Source of the DNA: Gonapodya sp. JEL0774
Taxonomy: Eukaryota; Monoblepharomycota; Monoblepharidomycetes; Monoblepharidales; Gonapodyaceae
Direction of reading: 5' to 3'
NCBI GenBank assembly: GCA_027604505.1
Contig: JADIIX010000158.1
Coordinates: 1-39,589, forward strand
Length of the DNA stretch: 39,589 bases
Under the pieces are notes generated by a model. The model did not search any database. It saw only the letters and a list, made by a program, of their open reading frames with translations, and was not told the origin of the DNA. The translations under genes were made by a program, and so were the position numbers. Within the stretch, counting starts at the first letter, position 1, and each line of letters begins with the position of its first letter. Of this stretch, positions 10,715 through 22,900 are shown piece after piece.

Positions 10715-13700
10715 ATGCCCACCACAATTCACGAGTTCGTTTTTGAGCCAAAGGGTCATGGTCTTCCCGCCGAAGTTGCCCTGACTGGAACGTTTGACGG
10801 GTGGCAGAGGTCGTTACCAATGGAAAAGATCCTTGATGACCGGAGGGGCGTCATTTTCAGAACCGAGGTACCGGTGCCAGTAGGTGGGAGGCTCGAGGTG
10901 AGGTCATCAGCGATTGTGTGTAACGTTGCTCAAAGTTACAGAAAATGGCTTAACGAACGTCTGACTCCGTTTCTGCCAGTACAAGTACATCGTCGATGGC
11001 ATCTGTATGTTTTTTGAGAATTGAACGGACTAAGCTCCCCCATCCTCATGTGTCTGGTTGTCATGCTGTCACGGAAACTTAGGGACGGTCGATTACTCCA
11101 AACCACTCGTTCCTTCACGTAAGACCTTTTGGACTTAATAGATCATTCCCATGAAGCGGTTTTACTTTGTCGACTTTTTCGTGACTTCTTTTCAGCATTT
11201 GGATCGTTCAACAACCTCCTTGAAACGCCGTTTACTGCACGCCGTTCCTCCCCTACACGCTCTCCACTCACGTTCTCTCATACGCTTATATTCGCACCTC
11301 CATTCGACGCATCAGCTGTTATCGTCACTGGCTGGTTTGACTTATGGAGTGAAACGGTGAAGATGGAGAAAAGGGTATTCGCGGATCGGGGACCCGTGTT
11401 TTTCAAGAAAGTAGAGCTCCCGTGGGGCAAAAGGATTGAGGTGAGCCACGCCAAGCACATTCTTATCTTAGCGGACTTAACGAACGTGGAGTTGATTGCG
11501 CCATCGCGCTGTCGATTAATCCATGCAGTACAAATTCATCGCCGATGGACAGTGTGAGTATTAAAGGGACAAATACCAATTTCAGCTGCCTGGGAGCCTA
11601 TCTTAAATCTGAGCTATGTCGGTCTGATCCCATCCATTAATCTCACAGGGCTTTGTGATCCGACAATGCCAATCTGTACTGATCGTACGTGCATCTTGGC
11701 GAGCTGCAAATATGAAGCATGCCTTTCTCATCGCCCTGTATCCATTTTACTTTTGATTATCCCTCACTGCTCACCACCAGCCCTTTCTAATCGAAATAAC
11801 TACCTCTTCACACCACATTCCCCGTCCTCACCTCTTGATCCTGTTTACCTCCCGCCACCTGCTACCACCGCTCTCATTACAACTGATGTTGAACCAGAGC
11901 CAGTTGTCACAGTCACCCGCCGTGGGTCCACTGTCACCTACCCTCACGACGGACGAACAGAGGAAGTGTTTGAAGAACTGGATCCGCCACCACCGGTCAG
12001 CGACCCATCCCCTGTCTCATTTGTGGGAGCTTACGATGCAGCCCCAGTACCGCCAGCACCTCTTCCAACAAAGCCACTTGTTCGTAAACCTTCTGGGGCA
12101 ACTTACCCTCACGATGGTCGGACAGTTACAGTGTACGAAGATGATTCTGCGACTACTCGTTCTCCCAGGATCCTCTCGGACCGCAACATTGTTCCTCCGA
12201 TGGTCGTGCCATCAAAACCGCCGCTGACTAAGTCTCTTGTCCGTCAAGATTCCACTGTGACGTACCCGCACGATGGCCGTACAGTAGAGTTTTTTGAGGA
12301 CGTCCCAGCACACCTTGATCCCAGTGTTTCTGCCAGAACTCGTGCAGAGATTATTCCGCCATTACATGACTTCAGCTACTCCACGGCGCATGATGCTGCT
12401 GATGCCGAGGACCCGAAGTCAGAACATATGTACAAGAGAGTTCCTACTGGACACCGTGTTGTAGCTGGCTCCCCCATCCGTCCAGCAACCCAGCTCGTCA
12501 GCAGTCCGCACGATGAGCTCATGGGACCGGCAGGACATATTGAATACATGGTGGCTGGTACTCGGCCGAAGACACCACCACTCTCAGGTAGTGAATTGCG
12601 GGAAAGTAAAGCTGTTCCAGTCAAGCTCGATGAAGCGAAGCCCGCTGTTGGACAGACGGTGGCGCTTGGTAGGGGCCGGACTCACAGTCGTAAGTTTAGG
12701 ACCGGGAAGCCGATGGAAGGAGCCACAGTGGCTGGGCAGTCTCGAGGATATTTTGCGTCTGGCAAGAGCTCTGGCCCCACGGACTATTCGTTGAGACAGC
12801 ACATAGAGCAGGATCGGAATCCTGCTGTTGCCGGTGCTAGGATTGCATATTCTCAGGAAGGGACACATCCCACCCCGCACGGAAAAGATGCACGTAGCCT
12901 GACGCAGTACCCAGGACGCGAACACCAACAACCAGCTCGTTTCACTTCAAGTAGTCCCATAAGTAGTGTCCATCCCTACCAATCTTCTGGGGAGCACTAC
13001 ACTACCCCTGTACCGCATTCGTCACCGCTACCGCAACTCACCCGCACAAACTCATTGCCAACTTACCCTGTGGACTCACACGACTTTTCAGCCATGCCTC
13101 GAGGTCGTCGCACTTCAGATCCTGCGCCATCGTATCACGAAAACGATATTTTGGCGCCCAGGGATGGTATTGAATACGTGGTAGTTGGGGAGGGGGCCTG
13201 GTCACCTATTGCAAGTTCCGCAGACGGTCAATCTTCGGAGCAAAAGCGACGGTTCGCAGCACGGGAGGATGGAGCGAACGGGAGAAAGATATGGGCCATG
13301 CGGGATGAGTGGAAGACTCAACCGCAGTTCTTGGAAAGCTCTGGTCCGCGGAATGCTCTCACCGCACAGCAAGCTCCACCATCTATTCCCTCGAAACCAG
13401 CCTACTTGCGATCGAACAGTACTGACTTTTCACGAGAGTGGATCTCGCCGGCACCTCCCAGACTCCCCGGCGGTGACACGTCTCCAGCAACAAGGGTCAT
13501 TGTGGCTCCCGGACCAACCATTCCGGCTAGCTTGGCCGCTTTCGACTCACCGGTGTCGTTGAAAAATGGCGAATATGCTCAGAATGTGGAACCTAAGTTG
13601 AAAGGCGAACATTCTGCGGTATCTGTTGGTGGACTGAACCAGGCTTCTCTTCAAGTATTGGAGGAAGACACTGACCCGCACAGTGTATCTCACGTATCTC

Positions 13701-16633
13701 AAATTGGTAGATTTTCAGAGCAATCCCCGTTTTCGTATCTCGGGAGCACTTCAACAGCTGCGCCTCCGATAGAGCACTCTCAATACTTGGGATCTGAACC
13801 ACTTGTCCGACCGAATTTGCCTTTCAGCAGTACATCAACAAATCCATTTACAGAAGAGCAGCCTAATCTTCAGGCTCCGATCAATGTTCCAAGCTCCTCT
13901 GAGGCCTCTAAAGCGGACCAGTCTCCTTCCGGCAAACTTGCACAACCATCTAGGGAGAAGCACAGTGCCACCATATTCACTCCAGATGGCCCTTATTCTT
14001 TGGCAGTACAGGACAGTCATGAAGATTTGCCGATTCTTGCTACGCACACACCGAGTGACGGCTTGTTGTCAAAACCACAGCTGGAGAGTGCAACAACGCT
14101 GGGAAGCTTTTCCGTACCCGCGTCACAGGCTGCAGATCGCTGGTCGCCGGCTCCCAGCGTGAATGGTTCATGGAAAGGAACACAAGTGAAGGGGAGTGAA
14201 ACCAAAGCCGGACTTGACGTGGGTCAATCCGATGCCAACGGTGCACCGACGTACCCTGCCAAGTACTTGGAGTCTGCTCTCGATGACCCAGAGAGTTCTG
14301 CAGAGGCACCGGTAGAAGAAGGTCGTCTTGAAGTAGTGAAGAGTCCTCCCCTTGTTGGCTATTCGGACTTGACGATTGAGCCTTACCCATCCGATATCGC
14401 CAGCCTGTCTGGTCTTGGAAGTAAGGTCTCTGCGTCCGATGAACCGATGTTAATCGAGCACGCGAGTGGCTCTCAAGAGGGACCTGTAGTTGGGCCACCT
14501 TCAGTGAGTTCAAAGTGTACCAATAATCAATGCGTCTTTCCTCCCGCATCATAAAATCTCGTACCACAGATTTCTACTCAATCTCCCATTATTCTGACGC
14601 AGATTGAAAGCACCCCGCCCTCTGCACAGAAGGATACCCACCCAGGAGGCCCACGTTCTGCATCTCCATCTCGGAACAAGAAATTCGACTACACGCTCAC
14701 AGAATTTGGCTTCAGGGCCAACTCGGAGCCAGAGGTCGCGGGCGTTCGGTCCCACGTGTCAACTCCATCGAAGAGCCGGGCGTCACCAGACGGTTCTAGA
14801 TCACCGACCGCTCTACAGGCCCCACCACCGCAAGGGCAGTTGGCACCCATGGTACCTCCCATGCGTACTTCGTCCCGCCACATTGGTGCACCCCGAAACG
14901 ACGAGTCTGCCGTTTTACCACCTCAGCCGCCCGAGAAACTCTCGACCCGGAGCCGTCCGCTTCCGGACAAGCCACTTCCACGGTCACCCTCGCCGCCCAA
15001 ACCCCAATCTTCCCCCCAGAGCTCATCCGCCCAAACTCTTGTCGGGCATAATGCCGGTCACGCAAAACAACCCTCGACGAGTACCGTGGACGACTCCTAC
15101 CACCCGCCCGAACCTCTGGCCCTCGCGGTGAAGTTCCACGACGCGATCGCCAAGCACGACCACGTCAAGGCCGTTCAAATCATCACGAGCGTGACACCCG
15201 ACCAAGTCCCCCGGATGGCGCAGTCTTTCGCGAGCTCGTATCGGGCGACCCCCGCTGTGTTTGTGCGGCCCCCAAGAGTGCCGACCGGGCCATTCGCAAA
15301 GGTGCTCGAGGCCCTGACGTACGATGCGGTGGAGTATGAGGTCAGGCAGTTGCATGATGCGTGTGGGTACTGGGTGACGTGGATGGTCGTGTTTGTCGGG
15401 GAGGGCTGTGCCGGTACTGACGTGAACTCTCGGATTTTGACCGAAAAGTGTACGCTCATTGGGGTGTGGACAAGGAAACATTGATCGATGTGAGAAAGCC
15501 GTCACCTTTTCGAATCAAATGTAAAAATCACCACCCGCGCCGTCTCTTTTCTGGGCCCTCGACGATCGCTCGCCTATCAGATCCTCGTGGGCCGCTCCAA
15601 CCAAGAGATTCAAGCGATGAAGCAATTGTACCAGCGACTGTACAAGAAAGACCTGGCGGTGAAAGTGTTGAAGGAGGTCGGACCGGACTTGTCGCATCTG
15701 TTCGCGAGGGTGGTCAAGGTGGGTGTGTTGTCCGGTTGGGGGGATCGGTATGTTGTTGGTACCCTCTAGACTGAACGAGAATGGCACCCGGCTCACACGT
15801 TCAGGCTTCGCGGGTGGAGGTTGGATCTTTTGATGTGGGCAAGGATGTGGAAGCACTTTACCAAGCTGGGGAAGCCAAATGGGGGACGAACGAATCTGTC
15901 TTCATCGACATACTCACGACGAGGTGTGTTTGACATGACCACTGCTCTGCGCAGGGAAATTGTCCGCTACAATTTGCACACGCTTCTGTGACGCTGTACG
16001 CTCATCTTTGTTCGCCGACCCTGTAGACCCCTCTCCCATCTCAAGCAGGTGGCGGATGCGTACTTGAGGCTGTACGGGCACACTCTGTCTCAGGTTGTGG
16101 ACAGTGAGTTTGGGACCCTGGCCAGTGGCACCAACCTTAACGCGGCTATGAGACTGCTGGTGAAATCGGCTACCGAAGAGCAGTCGGAGGTGCTCGCTGG
16201 TGGGTGTCCGAACATCGTGATAGAGACTCTTTTTTTTTTTTTTTTGAATTATGGGTAAACCGTTCCGGCTGGATTTCGGTCTCCACATTGCCGATCCAGA
16301 CCGCTTTTATGAGTCGATGAAGGGACTTGGACATCGTGAGTCCAAACTCATCCGGCTCTGTGTCGTTTACCGAGCCCCGCAACCCATCATGAAAAACATC
16401 ACGTCGAGTTTCTACCATCGGTGGGTACGGTGCATGCTGGTGCCCTTTTCTTTCCCCCGTCGCAGCAGTAAACGTATCCACGGGTAACGACCGGCGGTTT
16501 TGTGTGACATAGGTACAAGAAAACACTTGCATCCTGGATCGAAGAAGAGACGTCTGGGGACTACAGGATCGCGTTGCATGCGTGTATTGGTTACACGCCA
16601 GGGGTTGTCAGAGTGCCTGGCGCACTGGTGTAA
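10715..16633 (+). CDS. Two CBM48 (AMPK-type glycogen-binding) modules fused through a long linker to a four-repeat annexin
   Basis: Fourteen exons: 10715-10897, 10980-11004, 11083-11118, 11196-11440, 11529-11553, 11649-11684, 11781-14503, 14570-15362, 15449-15489, 15581-15718, 15805-15923, 16027-16199, 16300-16420 and 16513-16633. They total 4779 bases (1592 residues) and all phases agree. Residues 1-95 and about 96-185 are CBM48/E-set modules: VALTGTFDGWQRSLPMEK with YKYIVDGIWTVDYSKP, then VIVTGWFDLWSETVKMEK with YKFIADGQWLCDPTMP and SNRNNYLFTP. Residues 190-1270 are a Pro/Ser-rich, probably disordered linker with three YPHDGRT motifs. Residues about 1270-1592 are an annexin core: a degenerate repeat 1 (LALAVKFHDAIAKHDH), repeat 2 (YAHWGVDKETLIDILVGRSN), repeat 3 (YQAGEAKWGTNESVFIDIL) and repeat 4 (YESMKGLGHRESKLIRL with SGDYRIALHACIG). 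The GxGT calcium loops are altered. The family roles are glycogen/starch or kinase-complex binding and calcium-dependent membrane binding; the joint role is inference. Two separate genes are the alternative, but no stop or promoter-like start separates the parts. Confidence 0.85.
11939..12283 (+). repeat. Three coding copies of a YPHDGRT motif
   Basis: The motif lies at 11939-11959, 12104-12124 and 12263-12283, spaced 55 and 53 codons. Each is preceded by Val-Arg or Thr-Arg plus a Ser-rich turn and followed by an acidic tail (EEVFEE, VTVYEDD, VEFFEDV). The repetition inside an otherwise disordered linker suggests a short binding motif used three times. Function unknown. Confidence 0.85.
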
Positions 16634-16982
16634 AAGTCGAGATCGTTTGCAATCTCCCATTGGTTATTGTGTTTTGTGGAGGGATAGGGACTCTGCTAAT
16701 ACTCAAAAATTGCATGACAATTTATTATGTCGACATTGATTAGAGAAAATATACAGGCAAATGAGAAATAACGAGTTGCGTTGTATATCCAGTTTGTAGA
16801 AACCAATTAAATATGAGGAATTTATTTGAAAGGGGTGAAGTGGGGAGAGGAGCAAGCAAGGGTATGGCTGTGGCCTGTGCACTCACCCCATCCCCCCAAA
16901 GAGCGACTCGACTCCCTCTGATTGTCAGCAACGACACAACGGATGAACATCAACCCCGCATCCTGCAAATAGTTGACATTAT
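16634..16982. other. Gap before the CEP290 gene
   Basis: About 350 bases holding the 3' UTR of the CBM48-annexin gene and the CEP290 promoter. An AT-rich stretch around 16740-16830 is present. No gene or clear regulatory motif is seen. Confidence 0.5.
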
Positions 16983-19900
16983 ATGGCTCTGTTCACTGAA
17001 AAGACGGCGCCCTTGGATTGGGACCGCGTGCTGGCGCTCGATGTGACCGTCGTCGAGGAGGTGGGTGGGACCGGTGGTTAGAGCGAGGGCATATTACTTT
17101 TGTCATCCGTATCCCCGCGGAGTGAGAGAAACTCATATCCTCCGTCTCCTTTGGCCCCACCCACCTGCACGAATCGACATCCCACGGAACAACCGTCTAC
17201 CGGGTACTCGTTTGGTCCTGCATTCTTTCCGGGTTTCCGCGTACACGTTGATCCGACCTGAAAAAGCACACCGACATCGAATCTGCGGGCGCTTCTCTCG
17301 AACACGTCTACGATGCCCTGTGCTCCGCGTCCGTGAGAGCAGACGACCCCCGCGCGACCACGGAGAATCTACTACGACTCGTTCGTGTTGCCCAGTGCGT
17401 CATGGAGTAGGTATTGAAACATTTCGCACTGTGCAGGGGAACAGGTGTACGTACCGCCGGGGAAGCCATCATGCCCTGGACGTTTGTCCAGTACGGAAAT
17501 GAATGAAAAGGGGTTGATCAATGCGGGTGGATCGAAACGGAACCCCCGAAACGTGTCCGTTTGGAATCCCAGACCGGGTCACGTCGTCAAAATAATGAAA
17601 GGTTCAGAACCAGGCCCAGAGTCCTGCTGCCAGGAATCTCTCCACTTGCCATCCATCCAATCCCCCTCGGTGCTTATCATCCAGCTCACGTATCGCGTGG
17701 CAAACCCCACCCCTTTTCTCACCAGATACAAACACGCCCTCTACAAAGACACGGACGCCGAAGCAGAGCGCCTCGACCTCGAAGTCCAACGCCTCGAAGC
17801 CGCCGGCGCCGGAGTCGACCCTTCCTTCCGCGCCCTCCGCGACGAAGCCGCGTCTCTCGACCGCCGCCTCCGAGACTCTGAGACTCGCGTCGCCCGAGCC
17901 GAACGCGCCCTCGAACAAGAAAAAGCCCGCGTCGACGCCGCACAGCTTGAGGCCCAGGCCGAACGGTCCCGCGCCGCCGCGCTCGCTCAGCAGGTGGAGA
18001 GGGCCACCGCCGAGGCCAGGGAAGCGGCGGCGCAAGCCGCGGCGCACAAGGAAGCCGCGTCCCGTGCCCGGTCGGAAGAGACGGACGTGCGGATGGGCAT
18101 ACGGGAGAAGAACGCCGAGGTGAACCGGCTGCTCAACGAGGTGAACGTGCTGGCGGCCAGGAACGGGCAGCTTGAGGTGGAGGTGGAAACGATGGAGCAG
18201 GAGCTCGAAGCGGCGGTCGGGGAGCTCGAGAGGTGAGAGGAGTCCGGGCTCCTTCGACACCGGGCAGACCAGTATCTCACCGATTTCTGCATCGCACCGC
18301 ACACCACACCACACCACACCAAAATCAAAAGCAAAACCCGTGACCAGCAAGACACCCACGCGGCCCTCCTCGCCAGCGACGCTGCTGTGGATTCCCTGCG
18401 GGCCGAGCGTGACGCGTACAAGGCGCGCGCGGAGGAGCTCGAAGGGTTGACGAGGGAGAAGGGCCTCAGGGTGGAGACCGAGCTCGAGGAGATTGGGGGG
18501 GAGCTCTTGGAGTATAAGGTAGGTTGGGGTGGCGGAGGCCCGTGGGTGGAGGTTGTTGGTGGGCGGTGGTTGTACCTACCCGGGTTCCCGTGTTGGGGGA
18601 TCGCAAGAACGTCGTGATGCTGTGATGGCTACCACCACAGGTGTTGGAGTTATGAACTCCTGGGCGGACCCATGCCGTGTGATGTTTCCCTCGCCTGACG
18701 TACTGTACCCCATATCGAACCCCCACGTGCCACCACCCACAGCACAAAGTGTCCGCCTCCCGCCTCGAGCTCTCCAACCGAGAAACTCGCATAACCGCCC
18801 TCCAGTCCGAAATCGCCGACTTGCGGAGTCAGCTCGAAGGCAAGGAGTGGGAACGGCTGCAAAAGGATGTCACGGAGAGAGGTGAGACGTCGGGACCCGT
18901 CACGTGACACGTGGGTCGTGATCCGCGAGGTGTGGCTGACGTGCAAACGCATTTATCTTCTGGACCACAGAGGAAACGATAAAGAAATTACAGGCGCAGT
19001 TGGAAGAGGCGTACAAGGACTTTGAGACTCTTGCGATGGACTGGGAGCACGTGGAGGGGAAGCTGAAGGAAACGGTGAGGCTCCAGCTCTCTTGCGGTTT
19101 CTTGTCGCCACGTGTGAGTATAAATAACCGTGTCTCCCCTGTCAAATTTTGCCTTTACAGGAAGAACGTCTCTCCGCAACTTCCCCCGACCGATCTGCCC
19201 TGCATCTCCGCGCCGCGACCAAACTCCGGGAGCGCGTCAAACTTCTCCAACAACGCCGCCGAGCCGACACGTCTCGCATCGCGGACCTCGAGGAGCGGCT
19301 CACCTCCCTCGAGTCTGAACTCGCCCAGTCCCGCGCGAGGTGCGACATGCTCGAGTCGGGAACGTACGGGTTGGAAGATGCCCGGGCCGAGATTCGGGAC
19401 CTCGAGGTGCAACGATCGTTCCGCGACAAGGACATCGCGCGACTCTCGGCGGAGGCCAACGCGTATCGGACAAAGGCGGAAGACCTTGCGGAGGAGTGTG
19501 ACGTGCTACGAGGCCGGTTGGGGATGCCCGAGGTGGACAAATCTCTGACCGACGGTTCCCGTATGAGGCACTACGCTGAGTTGGAGGAGCTTCGCACGGT
19601 CAACGTCACACTGAGGAAGGAGATCGATGCTTTGGAGGAAGAACGGCTCAAACTCAAGTCGGAACTCAGATTGAGGGCTGTTGAGGTGGCGGGTCGGGCG
19701 GCTGAGGTTGGGCTCAGCGGTGAGGAAATGATGAAGGTGGAGGAGTACGCTGAGGCTTTGCGTATCGGAGGTGCTAGGAGCTCGTCGATCGGTAACGTGT
19801 TCTCGCCCATGTTCGTTGTCGGAATGCTGTTTGTCATAATTATGCTGTCTGTCTTTTGTTCGCAGCCATGACGACGGTATCTACCGCACAAGAGCATCGC

Positions 19901-22900
19901 CCTCAGATACAAAATCATCAACTTGACCGTCTTGCCTACCAGCTCGAGCGAGCTGCACTGGATCTCCAGGAAGAACGTAGTGCTCGACAAGTTGCGGAGA
20001 AGAGTTTGTTCCTTCTCAGGGAAGAACATCGGCTGGCAACGGAGGCGCTCAAGGCACTCGGGAAGACCGTCGTCGAAGCCAAAAGTCACGTGACGGATGA
20101 AACCGACGTGGTCGAGCGACTTGTGGCAGTACTGGAAAGGCACCAATTGCAAACAGAAGTAGCCGCTGTCTCAGATAATGCGAGCACAAACGTTAGTACT
20201 ACTGCAGTTGAAGAACTTCTCAGAGTGAATCGCGCTCTGAGGGAGGAAATCCGTCAACTCAAAGAATTCGTTGACGAGGCGAGGAGATCTGAGAAGCAGG
20301 CAGAAGAAAAACTGATGGAAGCCATGAAGGCCACCGATGTAGCGCGGTTAGAGGCCAAAAGGCCACGGAAGAAGGTTTCCGAAATGCCCGGTGAGTGTCA
20401 TGAGCCGCCGCTCCTCCCAGATTATAATGGAATTTCAGTTCTCAAGGTTGTTGACTGATATGTCATTTTTCGGAACTTAGTGGAATTATCCGTAGGAGGT
20501 TTGCACGATATTGCTGAACTAGTGGAGCAGTTGATCAAAGCACTGTCACTCCTTGAGAGCCGTGATAGAGATTTATGGGATCTGAAACCCGCATTGGATG
20601 ACTACTTTGAGCACCTCAAAGCACTGTGCTATCAAAATAGTGCACTTTACAGAGATTTCCACGGGAAACAGACAGAGTGGGAAGAGAAGCAACGGGACCT
20701 CACTCAGAAGCTCGCAGAAACGAAGAATCAATTATCCGATTGCCAGAGCAAATGCGCAGAGTTCGAGCGATGCGTTGAAAACAGTACTCAGGGAGATTCA
20801 GGAGAAACGAAGAAGTTGCTTTCGGATCTTTCGCGAAGGAATGCAGTTCTCTTTGTGAGTGAGCGCGCAATGACCCGCAAGTGCAAAGCCCTTGAATCAG
20901 AACTGGAATGTGTGTCCATTGAGCGGCTGAGAATGCGCGATGACATGTCGAGACTCGATCTCTGCGCACGGGAGACGGTTGGTCGGCTGGAAAGGGAGAA
21001 ACGACAAGCGGTTCTTAGATTGAAAGCATTGGAGGAAGCTCTGAAAGGCGAGCAGCTGTGTTCACTATTGAATTCTATTTTTGAACCTAACAATTGAGTT
21101 CCTAACTCACTTGCTTCGTGTAGATTCCGTTCCCAGATCGGACTTGTTGGCTGTGCAGCTGAAACTTGACTCTCAAAACCAGCAATACAAAGAGTTGTTG
21201 GAGCGTGAGACACACTGGGTGGCCGCACAGAGTCGAATGGCAGCAGCAGAAATTGATGTGGACGAAGCAATACTCCTTAAATCGAGATTGGTTCAAGCTG
21301 AACGTGATCGTAAGGAGGCGGAGCAGCGGTTGGTCAATCTGACAACTGAAGTGCAGCTTTTGCCGGTAGGCGGAACTTACCATGATAGTTTTTGCTTCTT
21401 TGCTGATTCGGTTTTCATCACTGGGAGAAGAGGGACCCACAAGTTCTGGGCTCTTCGGAACTCGTCAAGCAGGTGGCAGTCCTGTCAGCGAAGTTGGAGA
21501 ATGCTGAAAGTAGTGCTGTGCTCGCAGAAAGAAACGCAGATAACTGTCGAGACGCAGAGAAGAGGGTACATGTTGAAATTACCGTGAATCAATATCCTCT
21601 CTGATTGCCTGAATTTTGTTTCCAGATCCGGGAACGGCTTCAAGAGGTTGAGGATAAGATTGTACAAATTTCAGAGGAGAAGACGAGTCTGGATAGTGTA
21701 GTACGCAATCTGAAATTCGAAATGCAAGTGAGTGCGGTTTCGACGAGTTTGATAGACAAAGCAGGAAGTTCATTCCCCGATTTTCAAGATCCGTGTCACA
21801 AAAGATCAGTACGACCGAACGAATACTGCTCTCTCAGCTGCGCTGGAGAGGATTGCAGAACTGGAGTTGGACGTTGCTAAATGTGAGCCAATTGCGGCTC
21901 TCTCAACTCGAGCTTCTCACTAAACTGCAGGAGGCTAGACAAAACCTCAGCTGACATTGCAGCAGCACAAACGACTGACTACAAGCATTTTCACTCAGTG
22001 GACCTTTCGGAAAGGGAACATCTCCGTGCCGCAATTCGCGAACTTCAGATGGAAGGCGATGATAAGTTGACAATCGGCAAGCTGTATAATCAAATATGTA
22101 GTCTGCAAATATCGGAATCAGAGTCACGAAAGAAGCTCAAGGAAACTGATGACGCCTGCGTGAAACTACAAAGACGACTTATTGAGGTACAGCTATAGGT
22201 CAGACCCAAGTTTGGTCACATTAACTTGAATCGGCTTAATTGGCAGGGGGTATCGCAACTTGAAAGCCAGGACAACACGATATTCGAGCTAAAATCGCGT
22301 TTGAACGAACGCTGTCGTGAACTCCGCCAGGTTCGAGATCATTATCGCCTTGAATTGGAATGTGCAGTTTCAATGGAGCAACATGCGGTTGGTGTTGTTT
22401 GCAATTTATTTACGTTTTGGTACTCTTCGGGGAAATTGGAACTATTCTGATACTCTGCTCTGCACCATGGGTCAGAAAACATGCGCACTTCTTAGGACAT
22501 CAATAGAACTCAAACAGAAAGCCCTGGACGATCTAAAGGTGGTGCAGCAAAATCTTCATGCAGCCTCCAGTGAGTTACCGCTGGCTCATTGTAGAACCGT
22601 TTGAAGCAATGGTCTCCACGCCACATGCGCAGACGAGGTTGCGACATTGTCGCTCGAGCTTCGGTTGAAGGAAGATCTTCTATCATCACTTCAATCCTCG
22701 CCAGACAAGCAAAAGATAGCAAGCTGGCACAAGAAGTTGGTGGAAACTACTCTGGCAAACCTTCGACAGCAACATGAGCTCAAACAGCTTCAAGACCTAC
22801 ACGAAGGCCTCCAGAAAGAGCTTTTGAATGCTAAAAAGAATATCTGCACGCTTGAGGAACTTGCTGCAAGTCGACAGGTGATCATGTTATGTTGCGCGTC

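Noticed and set aside
14756-16633. Annexin as a separate gene starting near 14756
   Set aside because: The first codon there is GTG, not ATG. The frame is open back to the splice at 14570 and joins the upstream linker in phase.
17604-18359. 251-residue minus-strand frame
   Set aside because: Exact antisense of CEP290 exon 3, whose coiled-coil codons leave an open reverse frame.
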